Assembly: GCF_026239735.1 (NCBI RefSeq)
Contig: NZ_JAPIVT010000027.1
Location: forward strand, 1 to 62,769
Source of the DNA: Pedobacter sp. MC2016-05
GTDB lineage: Bacteria; Bacteroidota; Bacteroidia; Sphingobacteriales; Sphingobacteriaceae
Length of the DNA: 62,769 bases
Direction: 5' to 3'
The notes beneath the pieces are model-generated. The model worked only from the letters and a program-made list of their open reading frames with translations, had not been told where the DNA came from and did not search any database. Positions 14,645 through 23,091 of this stretch are shown piece after piece; position 1 is the first letter of the stretch; every line of letters starts with the position of its first letter. The translations under genes and the position numbers were made by a program.

Positions 14645-15529
14645 TTATTTCAACTGCCCCATTAAGTTTGGGAAATCGGTAATTACACCATCAACGCCCA
14701 GGCTGATAAAATATTTAATTTCCTTTAAATTATTCACCGTCCACGGAATAATTTTGATGCCCATGGCATGGCAGCGATCTACCAATCCTTTACCTACTAA
14801 AACCGAATATGGACTGTAAATGGTAGGCTTGAAGCCTAATTTTTCAATATAATCTTCGAAAGGTTCTTTTTCATCAATCAAAAGCGAAGTTTGTATTTTA
14901 GGATATTTCTCATGCAAATACTGGAGCGTTCGCATATCAAAAGACTGAATAATTACCCGTTTCGAAATCTTTTTTGCGTTGACCACTTCCATAATCAATT
15001 CTACAAACTCAGCAGGCTCAGGATGAAAATCGTTATCTCCACTTTTAATCGTTTTCGTTTCAATACTATAAACAGGCTTTTTTAACCTTTTTTCTTTCAC
15101 ATAAGTTTCTACCGCGTCAATCGTCTCACTAAGCAAAGGCTTATAGGCTTTAAACTTCACCTGACCGGGAAAACGAGCATGAACTTTACTTCCAACGTCA
15201 AACTTCTTCACCTCCTCGTAATCCATTTTGTAAATGTTGTATTTCTTTTGGTCTTTCAAAGAAATCGGTTTACCATTCGGCATTAAAGAAATTTCATTGT
15301 TAAAATAGGGTTCCTGAGATAGCACAACTTTTTTATCTTTCGAAATAACGGCATCCATCTCTAAAGTTGTTACCCCTAAATCGAGGGCTTTGAGCATGCC
15401 TTCAACTGTATTTTCGGGCATTATTCCACGTGCACCAGCTTTACCCTGCAAATCAAATTTTTGCTTTTGAGCTGAAACCTGTAAAAATGTAAGCGAGAGC
15501 AGAAGTATGATCTGTAATCTTTTATTCAT
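14645..15529 (-). CDS. GDPD-like protein lacking catalytic histidines (probable pseudoenzyme)
   Basis: 294 residues with a signal peptide ending ...FLQVSA. The fold is that of glycerophosphodiester phosphodiesterases: MPENTVEGMLKALDLGVTTLEMD at about 37-59, ISKDKKVVLSQEPYF, and the C-terminal barrel strands IKIIPWTVNNLKEIKYFISLGVDGVITDFPNLM. Where active enzymes have the catalytic HRG and, 40 residues later, the catalytic His of (S/M)H(D/E)P, this protein has Lys30-Ala31-Gly32 and Gln72. The metal ligands Glu57 and Asp59 remain. It is probably periplasmic. The substitutions were checked in the DNA (GGT AAA GCT GGT; CTA TCT CAG GAA). Confidence 0.85.
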   Translation of the reverse strand: MNKRLQIILLLSLTFLQVSAQKQKFDLQGKAGARGIMPENTVEGMLKALDLGVTTLEMDAVISKDKKVVLSQEPYFNNEISLMPNGKPISLKDQKKYNIYKMDYEEVKKFDVGSKVHARFPGQVKFKAYKPLLSETIDAVETYVKEKRLKKPVYSIETKTIKSGDNDFHPEPAEFVELIMEVVNAKKISKRVIIQSFDMRTLQYLHEKYPKIQTSLLIDEKEPFEDYIEKLGFKPTIYSPYSVLVGKGLVDRCHAMGIKIIPWTVNNLKEIKYFISLGVDGVITDFPNLMGQLK

Positions 15530-15702
15530 GAACTTAAAACGTAAAATGATTTATTATTATATTTTCTGGAGCGCATAAACAGTACTATTTTTAATGTTGT
15601 TCCCGCTTTTCGCTTTACTCTCCCGAGAAAACCGGGATTCGTGCCCCCTTCAATCGGGGCTAAAAAGGAAACGAATGTGCAAAGAACAGCTTCAATAGTA
15701 CA

Positions 15703-15735
15703 TAAAAAAAGGGCTATCTTTTTATGACAGCCCTT
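15703..15735 (-). terminator. rho-independent terminator of the NTF2-like gene
   Basis: On the minus strand AGGGCTGTC and GATAGCCCT pair over nine positions, with one G-U, followed by seven T. It lies 20 bases after the NTF2-like stop. Confidence 0.8.
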
Positions 15736-15753
15736 GTAATTCACATTGTAAAT

Positions 15754-16611
15754 TTATCGTTCCGCGGGTACAAAAGCCTGAACAATTAAGTTCCAGCTGG
15801 CATCTGCAGCTTTTTCATAAACAAAAACGTAGTTAAAACTTTCGCGTAAATCAGCTTTATAATCTATTGTGGCCACGCCGTAAGTATAGGCTAAATCACT
15901 TCCAATTGCTTTATCAACACCAGTTGTTTTTAAGTTAATTTTACTAATCATTCCGTTATAAAAAGAAATAATTTTGCCTTTTCCGTTAATGGCTTCGTTA
16001 CCCGGAAATAACAGACGGGCATCTTCCGTTAAAAAGCCACTAAAAGCGGCAATACTATGTGTTTTCAAAAGGGTGTTCAAAGTTTTTTCAGTTGTAGAAA
16101 TGATATCCTTTCCAGCCTTTAATTGTTTCTCATTCAAAAATTTTGGTGCTACATGGTCTTTTGGTTCAATAAATTTAGGAGCAGATTTATCTAAAGGTTT
16201 ATTGCTCGATGTGCCTAAATCAATGGCTAATTTCCATTTGCCATTCTCCGATTTCCAAATGGATAGATACTGACCATATTTTTTCTCCGAACCACTCACC
16301 GCGTAAGGGCCGGTAGTAAAACCTAAATCGCCACTACGAGAAACCTTTGCTAAATTTGGTTCCCAGGTAACGGTATTTTCATCCGTTTTCTGTGCATTGT
16401 AAAACGTTCTAACATTTACCGGATTCGGTCTGAAAACCAACGCACTTGCTAATGAATACTCCAGATAAGCATCTTTATCTCCATTTTTTGCAATAGATTT
16501 TGCGAAATCTTTTTCTGCACTTACTAATGACTTCGTGGTTCCATCATTTTTTTGTGCCCATGCACCAATTGCCAAAAGTGATAATATTGCAGTTGAAAAT
16601 AATTGTTTCAT
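15754..16611 (-). CDS. secreted protein with two NTF2-like (SnoaL/DUF4440) domains
   Basis: 285 residues with signal peptide MKQLFSTAILSLLAIGAWAQ. Domain 1 runs from about residue 25 to 135 (LVSAEKDFAKSIAKNGDKDAYLEYSLASALVFRP ... SIWKSENGKWKLAIDLG). Domain 2 runs from about 170 to 283 (TTEKTLNTLLKTHSIAAFSGFLTEDARLLFPG ... FVYEKAADASWNLIVQAFVP). These alternate helix and strand as in cone-shaped NTF2 folds. No catalytic residues can be assigned. It is probably periplasmic, with its own terminator downstream. Confidence 0.75.
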   Translation of the reverse strand: MKQLFSTAILSLLAIGAWAQKNDGTTKSLVSAEKDFAKSIAKNGDKDAYLEYSLASALVFRPNPVNVRTFYNAQKTDENTVTWEPNLAKVSRSGDLGFTTGPYAVSGSEKKYGQYLSIWKSENGKWKLAIDLGTSSNKPLDKSAPKFIEPKDHVAPKFLNEKQLKAGKDIISTTEKTLNTLLKTHSIAAFSGFLTEDARLLFPGNEAINGKGKIISFYNGMISKINLKTTGVDKAIGSDLAYTYGVATIDYKADLRESFNYVFVYEKAADASWNLIVQAFVPAER

Positions 16612-16691
16612 TATAAATTTTAGATATATGTTTGGCGAATATAGAATTTTTTAGATGCTGTCTTTTCAAAAGTAATTAACAATTACACATT

Positions 16692-17672
16692 TTATTTTTC
16701 ACGATAAATCGTTTCCAGAACCGTTTGCCCGGTTGCTTTAAGGGTATTTTTGTCAATATTTGCGAGGTTATCCAATTGGGTGTGCCAATTGATGTAGAAA
16801 CCACTGTTATCGTTATAGTGAATAATATCAATGGATGGCACTCCGGCTTTGTTCATCCAGAAATGATCATCAACAATTTTACCGCTCGGAATGCGAACAA
16901 AGTACGATGAATAACCAATTTCGTTACCAATATCCCAAACCCTGTTCACTACGTCCGGCGCCGCCTGCCTCGAAATTTCATCTTGCGTAAACTGGGCATT
17001 CCCACCACCAACCATGTCGAGATTAATCCCGTAACCAGCTTTATAGCCTGCAGCAATCGCATTTTTTGCCCAAAATTGTGAGCCTAAACACCAGGTTACC
17101 TCGTCGGGCGTTTCATCATTTGCTTTACCATAGTCTTCCAAATCCCATAATACAAAATCAATACCTACGTTTGGCGATTTTTTCTGAATTTGCCTTGCCA
17201 TTTCAAGGATCACACCAACACCACTGCCCCCATCATTTGCCGCATCAAAAGGCTTATTGTGATTTGTAGGATTCGAATCCTGATCAGAAAACGGACGGGC
17301 ATCCCAATGGGCCGTAATTAAAACCCTTGTTTTATTTTCCGGATTAAAACTGGCCAAAATGTTTTTTAACTGAAAGGTCTTGCCATCGTAAGTTTGCGTT
17401 TTCTCTCCTTGAATTTTGACCTCTGCGCCAAATGACTTCAATTTATTAACCAAATATTCAGCACATTTTTGGTGTGCCAAAGTACCCGGAATTCTTGGTC
17501 CAAAATCAACCTGTGCTTTCACATAAGCATAAGCACTATCTGCATTAAATTCTGGCGAAACTAAAGTTATAGCTGCATTTGTCTTTGAATTGCTAGCCTT
17601 ATCTGATTTATTTCTACAGGCCTGAAAGCTCAGTAAAGCAATTAGAGGCCAAAATAAAAGTTTTTTATTCAT
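16692..17672 (-). CDS. M28 family metallopeptidase / glutaminyl cyclase-like lipoprotein
   Basis: 326 residues beginning with a lipoprotein signal (Cys19 after LLSFQA). The M28 zinc-site pattern is present in order: AHWDAR (His), AANDGGSGVGV (Asp), LWDLEDYG (acidic pair), NLDMVGG (Asp) and YINWHTQLDN (His). The spacing, with a tryptophan-rich region WCLGSQFWAKN, resembles bacterial glutaminyl-peptide cyclotransferase-like members as much as aminopeptidases. The choice between peptidase and cyclase cannot be made from sequence. It is predicted to be anchored to a membrane facing the periplasm. Confidence 0.85.
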   Translation of the reverse strand: MNKKLLFWPLIALLSFQACRNKSDKASNSKTNAAITLVSPEFNADSAYAYVKAQVDFGPRIPGTLAHQKCAEYLVNKLKSFGAEVKIQGEKTQTYDGKTFQLKNILASFNPENKTRVLITAHWDARPFSDQDSNPTNHNKPFDAANDGGSGVGVILEMARQIQKKSPNVGIDFVLWDLEDYGKANDETPDEVTWCLGSQFWAKNAIAAGYKAGYGINLDMVGGGNAQFTQDEISRQAAPDVVNRVWDIGNEIGYSSYFVRIPSGKIVDDHFWMNKAGVPSIDIIHYNDNSGFYINWHTQLDNLANIDKNTLKATGQTVLETIYREK

Positions 17673-17690
17673 TGTTAATGTTAATTATGA

Positions 17691-17837
17691 AGGAGATTGC
17701 CACGAATATTACCGATGAAAAATCGGAGAATATTCTCGCAAGGACGGAAGAGCGGGGCATCAAAAAAATCGAGTCCATCAATGAGTTCGTCATTGCGAGT
17801 CCGGATTTTTCATCTGAACGTGGCAATCTCATTGATG
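17691..17837. repeat. palindromic repeat pair (GAGATTGCCACG ... GTGGCAATCTC)
   Basis: Two inverted copies of the dispersed repeat. 17691-17746 reads GGAGATTGCCACGAATATT, hairpin CCGATGAAAAATCGG, AATATTCTCGCAAGG. 17786-17837 reads GTCATTGCGAGTCCGGAT ... CGTGGCAATCTCATTGATG. They lie between cysS and the M28 gene. Confidence 0.75.
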
Positions 17838-17872
17838 CTTCTGATTATTAAACCACAGGATCCTCACTAAAC

Positions 17873-19333
17873 CTATACCTTACTCCAAGTCGTTCCTTCT
17901 TTGCTATCCTTTAGTTGAATCCCCAACTCCTGTAATCCAATTCTAATTTTATCTGAGGTAGCATAATCTTTATTGGCTTTCGCTTCAGTACGAAGATCGA
18001 TCACCATTTCCAAAACACCATTTAAATCGTTGCTCCCTGCATCTTCGTCTTTTAAGCCTAAAATATCGAAAACAAAATTGTTCACTAATGCTTTCAGTTG
18101 CTCCAGAGATTCAGCTGAAATCTTCGCCTTTCCGTCATAAACTGTATTAATAATTCTTACCGCCTCAAACAGCTCTGCAATTAAAATCGGACTATTAAAA
18201 TCATCATTCATTGCCGCAATGCATTTCTCTTTAAGAGCAACAATATCGAAATCATTTTGATCAGAAACGGCTAATTTATCCAACAAACTCACGGCAGCCA
18301 TCAGCCTGCGGAAACCTTTTTCAGAAGCATCAAGCGCATCATTAGAAAAATCTAAAGTACTGCGATAGTGTGCCTGAAGCATAAAAAACTTAACCGTCAT
18401 TGGGCTATAACCTTTTCGCAAAAGCGGATGGGCACCGGTAAATAATTCTAGCGGAAGGAAACCATTGCCAGCAGATTTAGACATTCGCGTTCCATTTACG
18501 GTAAGCATATTGGTGTGCATCCAATAACGGGCAGGTTGTTTGTGACTGCAAGCTTCAGATTGAGCAATTTCATTGGTGTGGTGCGTAGCGGCTAAATCCA
18601 TCCCTCCTCCGTGAATATCAAATTCATCGCCCAGGTATTTTGCGCTCATGGCAGAACATTCGATATGCCAACCCGGAAAACCTAATCCCCAAGGCGATTG
18701 CCACTGCATTAAAGTTTCAGGCTTCGCTTTAATCCATAAGGCAAAATCCAAACGCCCACGTTTCTCATCTTGTCCGCCTAGCTCGCGGGTATTATTCAAC
18801 ATATCCTCTAAATTGCGATTGGTGAGGATAGTATAATTATATTCTTCGCTGTATTTTTCTACATCAAAATAAACATTTCCACCCACCTCATAACCATAGC
18901 CATTGGCGATAATTACTTTGATCATTTCAATTTGTTCGATAATGTGGCCAGTGGCTGTTGGTTCGATGCTCGGTGGCAAGGTATTAAACATCCGTAACAC
19001 ATCATGAAAGCCCAGAGTGTACTTTTGTACAATTTCCATAGGCTCTAACTGTTCCAGCTTTGCACGTTTTGCAAACTTATCATCTCCTTCATCCCTATCT
19101 CCCTCAAGGTGCCCTGCATCGGTTATATTACGCACATAACGAACCTTAAAACCTAAATATTTCAGGTATCTGAAAATCAAATCAAAGGAAATAAATGTAC
19201 GGCAATTGCCCAAATGCACATCGCTGTATACGGTAGGTCCGCAAACATACATGCCCACATGAGCAGCGTTTAACGGTTGAAAAAGTTCTTTTTTACGCGA
19301 AAGGGTATTGTAAAGCTGTAAGCCAGTATTCAT
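17873..19333 (-). CDS. cysS: cysteinyl-tRNA synthetase
   Basis: Class I synthetase charging tRNA-Cys in the cytosol, 486 residues, full length. The HIGH motif appears as HLGN (40-43) after VYSDV. Zinc ligands fit Cys31, Cys226 (GWHIEC), His251 and Glu255. The KMSKS loop is TRMSKSAGN (282-290). The C-terminal DALR-type and anticodon-binding parts follow (FNSPILIAELFEAVRIIN, IRIGLQELGIQLKDSKEGTTW). The start codon lies four bases after a TACATTTG promoter box. Confidence 0.97.
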   Translation of the reverse strand: MNTGLQLYNTLSRKKELFQPLNAAHVGMYVCGPTVYSDVHLGNCRTFISFDLIFRYLKYLGFKVRYVRNITDAGHLEGDRDEGDDKFAKRAKLEQLEPMEIVQKYTLGFHDVLRMFNTLPPSIEPTATGHIIEQIEMIKVIIANGYGYEVGGNVYFDVEKYSEEYNYTILTNRNLEDMLNNTRELGGQDEKRGRLDFALWIKAKPETLMQWQSPWGLGFPGWHIECSAMSAKYLGDEFDIHGGGMDLAATHHTNEIAQSEACSHKQPARYWMHTNMLTVNGTRMSKSAGNGFLPLELFTGAHPLLRKGYSPMTVKFFMLQAHYRSTLDFSNDALDASEKGFRRLMAAVSLLDKLAVSDQNDFDIVALKEKCIAAMNDDFNSPILIAELFEAVRIINTVYDGKAKISAESLEQLKALVNNFVFDILGLKDEDAGSNDLNGVLEMVIDLRTEAKANKDYATSDKIRIGLQELGIQLKDSKEGTTWSKV

Positions 19334-19337
19334 ACTG

Positions 19338-19345
19338 CAAATGTA
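19338..19345 (-). promoter_or_regulatory. -7 box TACATTTG of cysS, leaderless geometry
   Basis: On the minus strand TACATTTG is followed by CAGT and the cysS ATG, so transcription should start at the start codon. Confidence 0.5.
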
Positions 19346-19481
19346 ATATTTACCAGCGTAAAGTTTTAGGAATGCTTCATTGTTTAACTGACCAATGAGA
19401 TAATTGACAATTCTTAAATCAAAAAGAGCATTTTTTTGGAAAGGTACTGTAGTGCTATTCGGGTAATGCAGTCCGCCTTTC

Positions 19482-19498
19482 CCTGCCCGACGGGCAGG
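19482..19498. repeat. GC-rich palindrome CCTGCCCG-A-CGGGCAGG
   Basis: A 17-base near-perfect palindrome in an AT-rich intergenic region. A related CCTGCC...GGCAGG hairpin is inserted in the ileS coding sequence at 57607-57627. The rest of 19346-19624 contains no ORF that I would call; it also carries the hairpin CCCCGAT...ATCGGGG near 19512-19536. Confidence 0.5.
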
Positions 19499-19624
19499 CG
19501 GGAGCTAAATCCCCGATGAAGAAAGAATCGGGGGATACCGCGTCAATGCGGTTTAGAAACCAAGTTTTGAGCCATTACTCATTCTACTAAGTACAACTGC
19601 TGTGGCTATATCAATTTTTTTAGT

Positions 19625-19660
19625 CGATCGTCATTCCCTTGAAGTCAGGAATGACGATCG
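19625..19660 (-). repeat. 13-bp stem hairpin downstream of msrA
   Basis: CGATCGTCATTCC and GGAATGACGATCG pair perfectly around a 10-base loop, nine bases after the msrA stop. No strong T-run follows on the minus strand apart from a modest AAAAAAATTG-type stretch, so it may be a dispersed repeat, a terminator, or both. Confidence 0.5.
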
Positions 19661-19669
19661 TTCTAATGA

Positions 19670-20269
19670 TTAATTCTTCAACTTATCTTTAAATATTTTC
19701 TCCAGTTTTTGCATTTTTGGCAAAATTACCGCTCTGCAATATGGCTCGCTGCCATTTTTCAAATAATAATTTTGATGATAATTTTCAGCTACATAAAAAG
19801 GTTTTGCAGCCTCGATAGCAGTAACCACAGGTTTGCCAAAAGCGTTTTTCTTGTTCAATTCTGCCTTATACTTAGAAGCTAAATCTTTTTGTTCAGCGTT
19901 ATGATAAAAAACTACCGATCGATACTGTGTACCCGAATCTGCACCCTGGCGGTTTAGTGTAGTTGGATCATGGCTTTTCCAAAAAACTTCCAACAACTCA
20001 TCGTAAGTAATCACCATTGGGTTATAAGTAATCTCTAAAACCTCTGCGTGTCCTGTTGCACCTGTACAAACTTCTTCATAAGTTGGGTTTGCTAAGCGCC
20101 CTCCTTCATATCCAGATTTTACAGCGGTAACACCTTTAAGCCTTTGAAATATGGCCTCTGTACACCAAAAACAACCCATTCCAAATGTGGCCTTCTCAGT
20201 CTTTTTCCCCTGCGCCTGAACTTGGTTCAATGCCAGGATTGATAATAAAATTAAAATTATTTTTTTCAT
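19670..20269 (-). CDS. msrA: peptide methionine sulfoxide reductase MsrA, exported
   Basis: 199 residues. Reduces methionine-S-sulfoxide in proteins. The active-site GCFWC is at 32-36, with Cys33 as the family nucleophile, followed by GYEGG, NPTYEEVCTGATGHAEV, FWKSHDPTTLNRQGADSGTQYRSVVFY and AENYHQNYYLKN. The N-terminal MKKIILILLSILALNQVQAQ is a signal peptide, so this copy should repair periplasmic or surface proteins. It is monocistronic. Confidence 0.95.
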   Translation of the reverse strand: MKKIILILLSILALNQVQAQGKKTEKATFGMGCFWCTEAIFQRLKGVTAVKSGYEGGRLANPTYEEVCTGATGHAEVLEITYNPMVITYDELLEVFWKSHDPTTLNRQGADSGTQYRSVVFYHNAEQKDLASKYKAELNKKNAFGKPVVTAIEAAKPFYVAENYHQNYYLKNGSEPYCRAVILPKMQKLEKIFKDKLKN

Positions 20270-20515
20270 TTTGTGTGTTAGTTATTGAAGCAGCTTTCAT
20301 TTGCATTCGTTAATAATATTACGAAAATAAAGTGCAACTAGTTTGTGTGGATACAATAATGGATTTTGAATGACAATCGCAACAAATTGTTAACTCATCT
20401 GTTAATGTTAATAACTTAAATTACTGTTAATTAAATTTTTATAGCCACAATACTAGCCACGCTCGCACTTATTAACAATTCTTTTTTAAATTCGTATCAC
20501 ATTAAAAATAAATTT

Positions 20516-21478
20516 ATGTCTACACCGTATATTCCTTGTTTGGATTTAGGTTCTTATATCAACGGAACTGAAGAAGAACGTAAAAAATTTTCTGATGAGT
20601 TGGGCAGAGCCTTCAACGATTCGGGGTTTGTAACCATCACAAACCATGGTTTAAGTCAGGAATTGATTGATAAGCTTTATGACAATATTAAAGCTGCATT
20701 TCAACTTCCTGTAGAAACCAAAAGGAAATACGAGAAGCCAGAATTGGCCGGGCAACGCGGTTACACCAGTGCCGGTAAAGAAACAGCAAAGGGTGCTAAA
20801 ACACCAGATTTGAAAGAGTTTTGGCAAATTGGGCAGGAAGTTACCGATGGCGACTCAGTGAAAGAGGAATATCCGGACAACGAAGTGTTAGAAGAGCTTC
20901 CAGAATTTAACAAAGTTACTAGCGATATCTACAAAAAACTCCAGGAAAATGGCACACACTTATTACGTGCCATTGCTACTTACCTGGAATTGCCAGTTGA
21001 TTATTTTGATAAACATGTGCATAACGGAAATTCGATTTTAAGAGGCATCCACTACTTCCCTATTGAAAACCCGGAATTAATTCCTGATGATGCCGTTCGT
21101 GCCGGCGCACATGAAGACATCAATTTAATCACCCTTTTAATTGGAGCCAGCGCAGACGGCTTGGAAGTTTTAACCCGCAGCAATGAATGGTTGCCAATTA
21201 AAGCACACCACACCGATATCGTTGTAAATGTAGGCGACATGCTGCAACGTTTAACCAATAACAAATTAAAATCAACCACACATAGAGTGGTAAATCCACC
21301 TCGCGAATTGATGAAGACTTCTCGTTTTTCGGTTCCATTTTTCTTACATCCACGCAGTGATATGGATTTGACAAGTCTGCCTTCAACTATTGATGCCGAA
21401 CATCCAAAAGCCTATAGCGATATGACAGCTGGCGAATATTTGGATGAAAGACTGAGAGAGATTGGATTGAAGAAATAG
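20516..21478 (+). CDS. isopenicillin N synthase-like 2-oxoglutarate/Fe(II) oxygenase
   Basis: 320 residues, soluble. The double-stranded beta-helix iron triad is visible: His199 and Asp201 in GAHEDINLITLL, and His256 in STTHRVVNP. Arg270-x-Ser272 (RFSVPFFLHP) binds 2-oxoglutarate carboxylate. The N-terminal DIOX_N region (FSDELGRAFNDSGFVTITNHGL) is intact. The substrate cannot be read from the sequence, and neighbours give no pathway. A terminator follows. The stop codon merges into a 7-base-period repeat. Confidence 0.9.
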   Translation: MSTPYIPCLDLGSYINGTEEERKKFSDELGRAFNDSGFVTITNHGLSQELIDKLYDNIKAAFQLPVETKRKYEKPELAGQRGYTSAGKETAKGAKTPDLKEFWQIGQEVTDGDSVKEEYPDNEVLEELPEFNKVTSDIYKKLQENGTHLLRAIATYLELPVDYFDKHVHNGNSILRGIHYFPIENPELIPDDAVRAGAHEDINLITLLIGASADGLEVLTRSNEWLPIKAHHTDIVVNVGDMLQRLTNNKLKSTTHRVVNPPRELMKTSRFSVPFFLHPRSDMDLTSLPSTIDAEHPKAYSDMTAGEYLDERLREIGLKK

Positions 21479-21516
21479 TTGGGCGTTTGGAGTCGGGAGT
21501 CGATAGTCCGGAGTCC
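21475..21516. repeat. degenerate heptamer array (NNAGTCN)
   Basis: Units in strict 7-base register: ATAGTTG, GGCGTTT, GGAGTCG, GGAGTCG, ATAGTCC, GGAGTCC. The first unit contains the TAG stop of the oxygenase gene. Confidence 0.6.
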
Positions 21517-21530
21517 AAGTTTCATCGTAG

Positions 21531-21560
21531 AAAAGCACCGTTTAATTCGGTGCTTTTTTT
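21531..21560 (+). terminator. rho-independent terminator after the 2OG oxygenase gene
   Basis: AAAAGCACCG and CGGTGCTTTT pair around TTTAATT and run into T7. Confidence 0.88.
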
Positions 21561-21574
21561 GTTACTTTAAAAAT

Positions 21575-22417
21575 ATGTATTCAATCAATTTAGAAATTTT
21601 TAAAGAAATACAAGGAATGGGTTCTGCTTCGGGTATCATCTCTAAAGCAGATTTGCTTTACATTATTGGCGATAACAGTGGTTACCTGAACGAGTTCAAT
21701 ATCAAAAGTGAAAAATTACGAAAAATCCAAGTCTTATCTGATAGTGAACTAAAGGGCCTGGAAAACATTCCTAAACCACAAAAGCCAGATTTTGAAGTGC
21801 TTTGTCAGTATGCTGACCGGTTTTACATTTTAGGGTCAGGATCTACCTCGAAAAGAAATTTGATGGTAGAATTTGATACAAAATCACAACAAGTCGGAAC
21901 AAAAGATTTGACAAGTGTCTATCAAAAAATGAAGGTCCTTGCAAATATTAATGATGAAAATTTCAACATAGAAGGAGCAATTTTTAACGGTCGGTTTTGG
22001 TTGCTTTTTAACAGGGGAAATGGCAACGATGGCAAAAACGGAATATTCCGGATCCTTGAAAAAGATTTAGCAAAAGCTGAAAAAATATCATTTACCAGCT
22101 TGAAGCTCCCCAATATTAACCATGTAGAATCTTCGTTTACCGATGCAGTGCTTGTGAACAATGATGTCTATTTCATCTCTACGGCCGAAGATACCAAATC
22201 AACTTACACCGATGGAGATATTTTGGGCGGTTTTATCGGCAGTATAAATCCAGAAAGTTTGAAGCTCAACTTTTCCTACAGGATTCCTGGCTTACATAAG
22301 TTTGAAGGGATTTCATTATTCAGGAAAACGGCAAGTACACTTGAATTTTTACTCTGTGAAGATAGAGATACGGATGAACTGAAAACCACCGTTTATAAAT
22401 TGCGATTATCCGTATAA
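21575..22417 (+). CDS. conserved protein, DUF6929-like (predicted beta-propeller)
   Basis: 280 residues from MYSINLEIFKEIQGMGSASGI. The frame is open for 32 codons further upstream, but that part is the repeat and terminator, so I reject it. There is no signal peptide. Repeated strands and motifs such as LLYIIGDNSGYLNEFNI, YADRFYILGSGSTSKRNLMVEFD, NIEGAIFNGRFWLLFNRGNG and FEGISLF suggest a beta-propeller like that of the Bacteroidota DUF6929 family. This assignment is from memory of the pattern. It is followed after 13 bases by a Crp/Fnr gene, so the two may be co-transcribed. Confidence 0.65.
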   Translation: MYSINLEIFKEIQGMGSASGIISKADLLYIIGDNSGYLNEFNIKSEKLRKIQVLSDSELKGLENIPKPQKPDFEVLCQYADRFYILGSGSTSKRNLMVEFDTKSQQVGTKDLTSVYQKMKVLANINDENFNIEGAIFNGRFWLLFNRGNGNDGKNGIFRILEKDLAKAEKISFTSLKLPNINHVESSFTDAVLVNNDVYFISTAEDTKSTYTDGDILGGFIGSINPESLKLNFSYRIPGLHKFEGISLFRKTASTLEFLLCEDRDTDELKTTVYKLRLSV

Positions 22418-22430
22418 TTGATAAATTTTT

Positions 22431-23024
22431 ATGGCTGATCAGGTATTTCTGGGAGAGTATCAAAATCTCTTCAACCTTTTTGATAATATTTATCCACTAA
22501 AGGATGAAATAAAATCGGCCATCATTGCCAACAGTGAGGTTATTGAAGTTGCAAAAAAAACAAAAATTTTAAGTGTTGGCGAGCGCAGCAATACCATTTA
22601 CTTTATTGTAAAAGGAGCCGCTAGAATATTCTATCTCGATAAAGAAGGCAAAGAAACAAATACCTGGTTTTTATTCGAAAATCAACTCCTCATTTCTGTT
22701 TACAGCTTTTATACAGGCAATCCGAGTTTTGAATACATTGAAAGTTTAGAACACTCCAAACTAATTGCTGTAAAAAGAGAAAAACTGGATGAATTATACT
22801 TAAACTTTATGGAATTTAATTTTTCAGGCAGGAAGTTAACCGAATTTTACCACATGCAGAACGAGATACAAGCAAACGAACTGCGTATGTTGAGCGCAAA
22901 GGAACGGTATCAAAATTTACTGGAAAGAAATCCTCAACTCTTTCAAAGGGTATCTTTAGGACACCTTGCTTCATATTTGGGGATCTCTCAAGAAACCTTA
23001 AGCAGAATCCGAAAGCAAACATAA
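22431..23024 (+). CDS. Crp/Fnr family transcriptional regulator
   Basis: 197 residues. The N-terminal cyclic-nucleotide-binding beta-roll (KTKILSVGERSNTIYFIVKGAARIFYLDKEGKETNTWFLFE, about 42-85) lacks clear cAMP-contact residues and has no FNR cysteine cluster, so the ligand is unknown. A dimer helix follows, then a C-terminal HTH with recognition helix LGHLASYLGISQETLSRIRKQ. An FNR-like inverted repeat lies three bases after its stop codon, in front of the fatty acid hydroxylase gene, making that gene the likely target. Confidence 0.9.
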   Translation: MADQVFLGEYQNLFNLFDNIYPLKDEIKSAIIANSEVIEVAKKTKILSVGERSNTIYFIVKGAARIFYLDKEGKETNTWFLFENQLLISVYSFYTGNPSFEYIESLEHSKLIAVKREKLDELYLNFMEFNFSGRKLTEFYHMQNEIQANELRMLSAKERYQNLLERNPQLFQRVSLGHLASYLGISQETLSRIRKQT

Positions 23025-23026
23025 TT

Positions 23027-23044
23027 TTTTGACTTTTGTCAAAA
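23027..23044. promoter_or_regulatory. FNR/CRP-like operator TTTTGAC-N4-GTCAAAA
   Basis: TTTTGACTTTTGTCAAAA is an inverted repeat with 7-base arms and a 4-base spacer, the geometry of FNR-type sites (TTGAT-N4-ATCAA). Its centre is about 43 bases before the transcription start expected from the TAGATTTG box at 23065, a class II activator position. Confidence 0.65.
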
Positions 23045-23064
23045 GCCAGCAGACTAGCACATCA

Positions 23065-23072
23065 TAGATTTG
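23065..23072 (+). promoter_or_regulatory. -7 box TAGATTTG of the fatty acid hydroxylase gene
   Basis: A TAnnTTTG match 19 bases before the ATG at 23092. No TTG at normal -33 spacing was found, consistent with a promoter that depends on an activator. Confidence 0.5.
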
Positions 23073-23091
23073 ATCAATAAATTTTAAATCT

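Noticed and set aside
15526..15744. 72-residue open frame on the minus strand overlapping the GDPD-like start
   Set aside because: It runs through the terminator of the NTF2-like gene and repeat-like intergenic DNA; composition is unlike a real protein and its start lies inside the terminator hairpin.
19346..19624. Possible structured RNA between cysS and msrA
   Set aside because: Several hairpins are present, but they match dispersed or palindromic repeats rather than a recognisable ncRNA or riboswitch, and no promoter box is evident.
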